A stretch of 11,451 nucleotides of DNA from CAYYJM01 sp964471755 (GTDB lineage: Bacteria > Planctomycetota > Planctomycetia > Gemmatales > Gemmataceae), in the NCBI GenBank assembly GCA_964471755.1, contig CAYYJM010000212.1, positions 1 to 11,451 of the forward strand, given 5' to 3'. Below the pieces are notes generated by a model that saw nothing but the letters and a program-made list of their open reading frames with translations, ran no database searches and was not told where the DNA came from. Below, piece after piece: positions 6,789 to 11,451 of the stretch; within the stretch, counting starts at the first letter, position 1, and each line of letters opens with the position of its first letter. The translations under genes and the position numbers were made by a program.

Positions 6789-7031
6789 ATGCCAACGACC
6801 CAGACACGAATCACTCGCCGACCGCATCCCGATGGGATCGAGGCCTGCATCCGCGACACGAATATCAACGTCTGGGGCCTGGTGGAGTGGCACCGGCTCG
6901 GACGAACCGACGAGGAGATTCTGACGTCGATCCAGGGATTGACGCCAGAAGACCTAGCCGCAGCATGGGAGTATTACGAGCAGCATCCCGATGAAATCGA
7001 AGCCTTCATCCGCCGCAACGGAAAGGCGTGA
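6789..7031 (+). CDS. DUF433-family protein, solitary
   Basis: The 80-residue protein matches the DUF433 pattern: GIEACIRDTNINVWGLVEW (16-34) corresponds to the usual 'IRGTRIxVxxLLE' strand-helix. LGRTDEEILTSIQGLTPEDLAAAWEYY (37-63) corresponds to the 'GxSxEEIxxxxPxLTxEDIxAALxY' helices, and it ends DEIEAFIRRN. DUF433 proteins are predicted helix-turn-helix antitoxins usually paired with a PIN-like DUF5615 toxin. No such partner follows: the next 142 bases are non-coding and then a secreted-protein gene begins. It may therefore be an orphan regulator or an antitoxin whose partner lies elsewhere. It is divergent from the PPC-like gene across a 153-base gap. Confidence 0.82.
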   Translation: MPTTQTRITRRPHPDGIEACIRDTNINVWGLVEWHRLGRTDEEILTSIQGLTPEDLAAAWEYYEQHPDEIEAFIRRNGKA

Positions 7032-7109
7032 CTCGATTCCTTTCCCAACCGCATCTACACGCTTGACTTCGGCCCCGAAATCCGTCATCCTCAGTTACTA
7101 CCTACCCTC

Positions 7110-7128
7110 CCTCCGCTCCCGGCGGAGG
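7110..7128 (+). repeat. Short hairpin in the leader of the DUF1549/DUF1553 gene
   Basis: A 7-bp perfect stem (7110-7116 with 7122-7128) with loop TCCCG lies in the 142-base gap between the DUF433 and DUF1549 genes, 45 bases before the ATG at 7174. No T-run follows, so it is not a standard terminator. It may be a leader structure or part of a dispersed GC-rich repeat. Nothing else is recognisable in this gap. Confidence 0.4.
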
Positions 7129-7173
7129 CTCGCTGGTTCGCGATCCGAGTCCGCTACCCACCAGGTGCTGCTC

Positions 7174-9633
7174 ATGCGTACCTCACTCTGTGTGCCGTTC
7201 CTGCTGCCGTTGCTCCTCGCGGCCGAACCGTCTACCAGCCCACCTCCGCCTGCCGTCGCTCCGACGGCGACGATCACGAAGCTCGAGGTCCAGCCGGCCA
7301 GCTTCACGCTTTCCTCGGCTCGGGCCGAGCAGCGTCTCGGCGTCCTGGCTACCCACGCCGACGGTCGGCAATGGGATCACTCGCGCACGGCGAAGATCAC
7401 CAGCACCACGCCGAAAGTCGTCACCGTGGCAAACGGTATCGTTCGCCCGGTCGGCGATGGCACGGGCAGCATCACCGTCGAGGTGGCCGGCAAGTCGGCC
7501 ACGGTCAACGTCAAGGTCGAGGGGATGAAGGCCGATCAGCCGGTTGAGTTCTCGCGGGACATCGTGCCGATCCTGACGCGGGCCGGCTGCAATCAGGGCA
7601 CCTGTCACGGAGCAGCCCTGGGTCGCGGCGGCTTCCGCCTCAGCCTGCGTGGCTTCGATCCGGAGTTCGACTACCCGCAGATCGTGCAGAGTGCCGAGGG
7701 CCGACGCGTCGTCCTGGGCGACCCGGAGCGGAGCATTCTCCTTCAGAAGCCGGCCGGCATCATGGAACACGGCGGCGGCGAACGCTTCCGCCTCCATTCC
7801 CGCGAGTATGCGACGATCCGCCGCTGGCTCGAGGATGGCGTTCCAGCGCCGACAGCCAAGGATCCGACCGTCCAGAAGGTGGAAGTCTGGCCGACCGCTC
7901 GCACCCTCGTTCCGGGCGAGACGCAGCAACTCCTCGTCCGGGCGACCTGGACCGACGGCCGAACTGAAGACGTGACCTCGCTGGTGACCTTCGACGCGCT
8001 CAACGAGGGAGTCGCATCGGTCACGCCCGAGGGGCTGGTGACGGCGAAGAACCGGGGCGAGTCGTTCGTCATGGTCCGCTTCCAGGGTCAGGCCACGGTC
8101 GCCCAGATGACACTGCCCTACGGTCTGAAGGCCGAGGACACCGGCTTCGTCGCCCGCAACTTCATCGACGAGAAGCTCCAGGCCAAATGGAAAGCGCTGG
8201 GCCTGAGTCCGTCGCCGCTCTGCTCCGATGAGGAGTTCCTGCGCCGCGTCTACCTCGACGCCATCGGCACGCTGCCCACTCCGGAGGAGATCAGGACCTT
8301 CCTGGCCGACACCGATCCGGCCCGGCGCGAGAAGGTGATCGACCGCCTGCTCGATCGGCCGGAGTTCGTCGATTTCTGGGCGTACAAGTGGGGCGATCTC
8401 CTGCGGATCAATCGCGACTCGCTCCAGGACAAGGGCATGTGGGCCTTCCACAACTGGGTACGGGCCTGCCTGCGCGACAACGTGCCGATGGACCGGATGG
8501 TTCGCGACATCATCACGGCCGAGGGCAGCACGTTCATGGACGGGCCGGCCAACTTCTACCAGACCGCTCGCACGCCGGCCGACTGGTCCGAGACGACGGT
8601 GCAGCTCTTCCTCGGCATCCGCATTCAGTGCGCCAAATGCCACCAGCACCCGTTCGAGAAGTGGACCCAGGAAGACTATCACGGCATGGTCGGCTTCTTC
8701 TCCCGGATGGGGACGAAGAACAGCCAGGAGTTCGGCCTGTTCGGTCGGGAGACGGTCGTCTACATCCGGCCGACGGGCGAGACGACGCACCCGCGAACTG
8801 GCCGGGTCGTGCCGCCGCACCCGCTCGACGGCGAACCGATGGACGATCCGATCGACCGTCGTCGCGGCCTGGCCGACTGGCTGACGAAGCCGGACAACCC
8901 GTGGTTCGCTCGCAACATGGTCAATCGCTTCTGGGCCTACACGATGGGTCGCGGCCTGGTCGAGCCGATCGACGACATGCGCAACACGAATCCGCCGTCG
9001 AACCCGGAACTGCTCGACGCCCTGGCGACCGACTTCGCGAAGGCCCGCTTCGACACGAAGCATCTGCTGCGAACGATCTTCCGCTCGCGGGCCTACCAGC
9101 TCAGTTCGCGTTCGACGCCGGCCAATCATGCCGACGTCAGCAATGTCCACCATACCCGTGCGATGCCGAAACGGCTCACGGCCGAGCAGCTGGCCGACGC
9201 GATCGACTTCGCGACCGGCACGCGCGAGAAGTACACCGGCCTACCGCTTGGCACGCGGGCGATCCAGCTTCCCGATACCACCGTCCGATCCTACCTGCTG
9301 GACACGTTTGGTCGGCCGGCCCGGAAGATCACCTGCGAATGCGAGCGAACCGGCCAGCCGAACATCGCCCAGGCGATGCACCTGCTCAACGGCGACTTCG
9401 TCAGCACCAAGATCGACAAGGCCGATGGCCGAATCGCGAAGCTGCTCACGGCAAAGACGACACCCGAGGCGGTCGTCGATGAGATCTACCTGGTGACGCT
9501 CTCGCGCCTGCCGCGAGCGGAGGAGAAGAAATGGGCGCAGGCCTGGGTAGCGAAGGCCCCCAACGTCCGCGAGGGGTTCGGCGATCTGATGAGCGTGTTG
9601 CTGAACTCGCGTGAGTTTCTGTTCAATCACTAA
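7174..9633 (+). CDS. Secreted Big_2-DUF1549-DUF1553 planctomycete cytochrome-like protein
   Basis: The 819-residue protein starts at the ATG at 7174, directly before a short signal peptide (MRTSLCVPFLLPLLLAAEPS); the open frame upstream is rejected. Domains in order: Ig-like Big_2 (about 33-116); a CNQGTCHG block (139-146) with the usual following GRGGFRLSLRGFDPEFDY, an atypical CX4CH cytochrome-like motif; a second Big_2-like domain (about 233-317); DUF1549/PSCyt2 (about 328-535), including CAKCH at 486-490, a standard c-type heme site, followed by QHPFEKW; and DUF1553/PSD1 (about 560-817). Such proteins are abundant in planctomycetes, are exported, and are thought to take part in envelope redox or polymer breakdown, without proven chemistry. 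The usual DUF1501 partner is absent; a PSCyt1-WD40 gene follows instead. The family call is strong, the role unknown. Confidence 0.93.
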   Translation: MRTSLCVPFLLPLLLAAEPSTSPPPPAVAPTATITKLEVQPASFTLSSARAEQRLGVLATHADGRQWDHSRTAKITSTTPKVVTVANGIVRPVGDGTGSITVEVAGKSATVNVKVEGMKADQPVEFSRDIVPILTRAGCNQGTCHGAALGRGGFRLSLRGFDPEFDYPQIVQSAEGRRVVLGDPERSILLQKPAGIMEHGGGERFRLHSREYATIRRWLEDGVPAPTAKDPTVQKVEVWPTARTLVPGETQQLLVRATWTDGRTEDVTSLVTFDALNEGVASVTPEGLVTAKNRGESFVMVRFQGQATVAQMTLPYGLKAEDTGFVARNFIDEKLQAKWKALGLSPSPLCSDEEFLRRVYLDAIGTLPTPEEIRTFLADTDPARREKVIDRLLDRPEFVDFWAYKWGDLLRINRDSLQDKGMWAFHNWVRACLRDNVPMDRMVRDIITAEGSTFMDGPANFYQTARTPADWSETTVQLFLGIRIQCAKCHQHPFEKWTQEDYHGMVGFFSRMGTKNSQEFGLFGRETVVYIRPTGETTHPRTGRVVPPHPLDGEPMDDPIDRRRGLADWLTKPDNPWFARNMVNRFWAYTMGRGLVEPIDDMRNTNPPSNPELLDALATDFAKARFDTKHLLRTIFRSRAYQLSSRSTPANHADVSNVHHTRAMPKRLTAEQLADAIDFATGTREKYTGLPLGTRAIQLPDTTVRSYLLDTFGRPARKITCECERTGQPNIAQAMHLLNGDFVSTKIDKADGRIAKLLTAKTTPEAVVDEIYLVTLSRLPRAEEKKWAQAWVAKAPNVREGFGDLMSVLLNSREFLFNH

Positions 9634-9640
9634 GTTTCCC

Positions 9641-9716
9641 GGCGAGCGTGGGGCGTCAGCCCCATGATCTTCTCTCCGAGTGAAGACGCTCATGGGGCTG
9701 AAGCCCCACGCTCGCC
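9641..9716. repeat. Nested palindromic repeat between the two cytochrome-type genes
   Basis: Positions 9641-9667 and 9690-9716 are 27-base inverted arms with one mismatch (G at 9655 of the left arm against the right arm's complement). The 22-base spacer has a further TCTTC/GAAGA pair (9668-9672, 9682-9686). The right arm is itself a hairpin (TGGGGCT/AGCCCCA around a 2-base centre) and the left arm nearly so, so the element can fold as one long stem or two small ones. It begins 7 bases after the DUF1553 stop and ends 2 bases before the GGAG of the next gene. It has the look of a dispersed intergenic palindromic element. Confidence 0.85.
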
Positions 9717-9718
9717 CT

Positions 9719-9722
9719 GGAG
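9719..9722 (+). promoter_or_regulatory. Ribosome binding site of the PSCyt1-WD40 gene
   Basis: GGAG lies 7 bases before the ATG at 9730 and fixes that start rather than the in-frame ATG at 9664, which lies inside the palindrome. Because the palindrome ends only 2 bases upstream, its folding could affect ribosome access. Confidence 0.65.
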
Positions 9723-9729
9723 TTCCGGC

Positions 9730-11325
9730 ATGTTCCGCTACCTCGCGACATTGGCGTTGCTCGCCACACTGGCCCTCTCCGCCGGGGCGGCCGAGCCGAC
9801 CTACTGGCAGGATCTGCGACCACTCCTGCGCAAGAGCTGCATCGCCTGCCACAACAAACGGAACCTGAACGAGATCGACCTCTCCGGCGGCATCGCGCTG
9901 GACACCTACGAGGCCGTCGTCAAGAACACGAAGAAGCCGCTTCTCAGCGTCGGCCATGCCGACAAGAGCCTCCTCTTCAGCGTCCTGGTGGAGAAGAACG
10001 AAGAGAAACGGATGCCACTCGGGACGCCGGCCCTGAGCCCCGAGGCGATCGCCGTGTTCAAGGCCTGGATCGACAGTGGCGCGAAGGAAGGCACCGCTCC
10101 GGTCGAGACGACCACGACCACCCCGGCCACGACGATCACCCGCAAACTCGACGTTCTCTTCCCAACGACCACGACCCCGGCAGCGAACAGCTTCGGAGCG
10201 ACGAAGCCCGCCCCGCTCAAGCTGGCTCTCAAGGTCGGCCCGCTCGCACCGGTGACGGCCGTCTGCTTCAGCCCGGATGACAAACTCCTCGCCACCGGCA
10301 GCTACGGCCGGGTCACCCTCTGGGACCGGGCGAAGGGAGAGCCGGTCCAGGTGCTGACGGCCGTTCTCGGTGCGGTCAACGACCTCCGTTTCAGCCCGGA
10401 TGGCAAGATCCTGGCGGTCGCCGGTGGTCAGCCCTCCGCCAAGGGCGATCTGCGTCTGTTCAGCGTCGGCGACTGGAAGCTACTCGGCACGCTACCCGGT
10501 CACGAGGATCAGGTCGCCAGCGTCGCCTTCAGCCCGGACGGCAGCCGACTCGCCTCAGCCAGCTACGACAAGACCGTCCGTCTCTGGACCGTCGCGACCC
10601 GGCACTGCGATCACACGTTCATCGGCCATTCCGACTTCGTCCACGCGGTCACGTTCAGTCCCGACGGCAAGCAGGTCGCCTCGGTGAGCAAGGATCGAGC
10701 GGTCAAGGTGATCGAGGCCGCCACGGGCAAGAGCGTCCTGACCATGAGCGATCGCAATGACGACGCCCTGGCCCTGGCCTGGCATCCGAAGAACGCCGTC
10801 CTGGTCGCCTCGGGACTGGAGCCGGGCATCACCTGGTGGGACGCCACGACGGCCGAGAAGGTTCGCAGCCAGGGCGGACATCGCGTCGGCGTCTACGAAC
10901 TGGCCTTCAGCGGCGACGGAACGGTTCTCGTCTCGGCCGGGGCCGACGGCACCCTGCGTCTGTGGGATGGGACGAGCGGCTCGCCGCAGCGAACCCTGAC
11001 GGTGGGCACCGTCGCTTACGCGGCCGCCATCTCGAAGGATGGGAAGTTCGTCGCCGCCGGCTGCTTCGATGGCCAGGTGCGACTCTTCGAGACGGCGACG
11101 GGCAAGCCGCTGGCCACGCTGGTGAGCTTACCCGGCGACGACTGGCTCGCCCTGACGCCGGAGGGCTACCTCGCCGGCAGCGGCAAGCTGCTCGATGCCG
11201 GCACCTGGCGGATGAACACGGCGACCGTCCCGACGCCGAGCGTGCTGAAGGTGCTGCGTCAGCCGGCCCTGGTGGCGAAATCCCTCGCTGGTGAGAAGGT
11301 GCCAGCGCCGACGTTCACGAAATAA
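9730..11325 (+). CDS. Secreted planctomycete cytochrome C (PSCyt1)-WD40 propeller protein
   Basis: The 531-residue protein has a signal peptide (residues 1-21, ending AGAAE). A PSCyt1-type domain follows (about 25-120) with a CIACH heme-binding site at 37-41 and the family's later RMPLGTPALSPEAIAVFKAWIDSGA (94-118). A Thr/Pro-rich linker (about 123-160) joins it to seven WD40 repeats (starting near 175, 216, 262, 304, 345, 387 and 428). The end carries DDWLALTPEGYLAGS (470-484), a motif I associate with the C-termini of planctomycete WD40 proteins. The heme domain suggests electron transfer or ligand sensing outside the cytoplasm, and the propeller a partner-binding scaffold. It lies 96 bases after the DUF1549/DUF1553 gene on the same strand and probably shares its transcript. 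The exact role is unknown. Confidence 0.92.
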   Translation: MFRYLATLALLATLALSAGAAEPTYWQDLRPLLRKSCIACHNKRNLNEIDLSGGIALDTYEAVVKNTKKPLLSVGHADKSLLFSVLVEKNEEKRMPLGTPALSPEAIAVFKAWIDSGAKEGTAPVETTTTTPATTITRKLDVLFPTTTTPAANSFGATKPAPLKLALKVGPLAPVTAVCFSPDDKLLATGSYGRVTLWDRAKGEPVQVLTAVLGAVNDLRFSPDGKILAVAGGQPSAKGDLRLFSVGDWKLLGTLPGHEDQVASVAFSPDGSRLASASYDKTVRLWTVATRHCDHTFIGHSDFVHAVTFSPDGKQVASVSKDRAVKVIEAATGKSVLTMSDRNDDALALAWHPKNAVLVASGLEPGITWWDATTAEKVRSQGGHRVGVYELAFSGDGTVLVSAGADGTLRLWDGTSGSPQRTLTVGTVAYAAAISKDGKFVAAGCFDGQVRLFETATGKPLATLVSLPGDDWLALTPEGYLAGSGKLLDAGTWRMNTATVPTPSVLKVLRQPALVAKSLAGEKVPAPTFTK

Positions 11326-11346
11326 CGATCCCGACGAACGGCGACT

Positions 11347-11451
11347 GGCGAGCCCCCCACGAAAGTGGGGGGAGTGCCCGACGCTAATCGGCGAGAAGGC
11401 GAGCCCCCCACGAAAGTGGGGGGAGTTTGCCGTCGGGAACTCCCCCCACTT
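11347..11451. repeat. GNRA-loop hairpin repeats: two direct copies and one partial inverted copy
   Basis: Two identical 29-base units at 11347-11375 and 11398-11426 lie 51 bases apart. Each folds as CCCCCCAC-GAAA-GTGGGGGG, an 8-bp stem with a GNRA tetraloop. Flanking CCCGACG strings (near 11331 and 11378) and a CGGCGA string suggest that the duplicated unit is about 50 bases. From about 11431 to the window end the sequence is the reverse complement of the unit's right side (CGTCGGG, then AACTCCCCCCACTT), so a third copy is inverted and cut off by the window edge. The first hairpin may also help end the PSCyt1-WD40 transcript. There is no gene in 11326-11451. Confidence 0.85.

Noticed and set aside
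6991..7173. Upstream extension of the DUF1549/DUF1553 gene to 6991
   Set aside because: It overlaps the DUF433 gene and would bury the signal peptide at residue 62. The ATG at 7174 gives a normal exported protein.
6789..7173. Toxin-antitoxin module around the DUF433 gene
   Set aside because: No second small gene with a toxin domain is present on either strand in the adjoining gap.
7183..9153. 656-codon open frame on the minus strand opposite the DUF1549/DUF1553 gene
   Set aside because: The plus-strand frame has recognisable domains throughout. The antisense frame is open only because of GC-rich codon use and shows no domain.
9664..9729. Earlier ATG at 9664 for the PSCyt1-WD40 gene
   Set aside because: It lies within the palindrome, has no ribosome site, and would precede the signal peptide with 22 hydrophilic residues.
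11347..11451. Possible CRISPR array (29-base repeats with a 22-base spacer)
   Set aside because: There are only two direct copies, the third is inverted, and the similarity extends into the 'spacer'. The repeat is a perfect hairpin of another type.

Overview
The window is GC-rich, densely coded DNA that most likely comes from a planctomycete, probably of the Gemmataceae type. I base this on family content: a secreted protein with DUF1549 (PSCyt2) and DUF1553 (PSD1) plus Ig-like domains, a planctomycete cytochrome C (PSCyt1) fused to a WD40 propeller, a FecR domain fused to WD40 repeats, and a short secreted PPC-like protein. No rRNA, tRNA, transposase or CRISPR array is visible. Taxonomy is inferred from domain content only.

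Layout. (1) Positions 1-1533, plus: the 3' part of a FecR-WD40 protein whose start lies outside the window. Its last 44 bases overlap the convergent end of the next gene. (2) Positions 1490-3843, minus: a two-gene operon. A family 2 glycosyltransferase is followed, with a 13-base overlap, by a 540-residue protein of unknown function that has a faint BshC-like N-terminal motif. A near-consensus sigma-70 promoter (TTGACA, 18 bases, TAGAAT) precedes the pair. (3) Positions 4025-6177, plus: a von Willebrand A (TerY/YegL-like) protein and a PP2C phosphatase separated by 4 bases, then a sigma-70-like protein with an N-terminal signal-peptide-like segment and its own TATAAT box. (4) Positions 6201-6229: a perfect 13-bp hairpin acting as a shared terminator, followed by the convergent PPC-like secreted protein (minus) and a divergent solitary DUF433 protein (plus). 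(5) Positions 7174-11325, plus: the DUF1549/DUF1553 protein and the PSCyt1-WD40 protein, separated by a nested palindrome. (6) Positions 11326-11451: a repeat patch with two direct copies of a GNRA-loop hairpin and the start of an inverted third copy.

How the genes may work together. VWA plus PP2C corresponds to two of the three parts of the 'TerY-P triad' (VWA, PP2C, Ser/Thr kinase; yegL/yegK/yegI in E. coli). The kinase is absent here and the neighbouring regulator is a sigma-like protein, so a phosphorylation-linked switch is plausible but unproven. The two large right-hand genes both encode exported proteins with c-type-heme-like motifs and probably act together at the cell envelope. The most unusual items are the sigma-like protein with an export or anchor signal, the kinase-less VWA/PP2C pair beside it, the BshC-like unknown beside a glycosyltransferase, and the structured repeats at 9641-9716 and 11347-11451.
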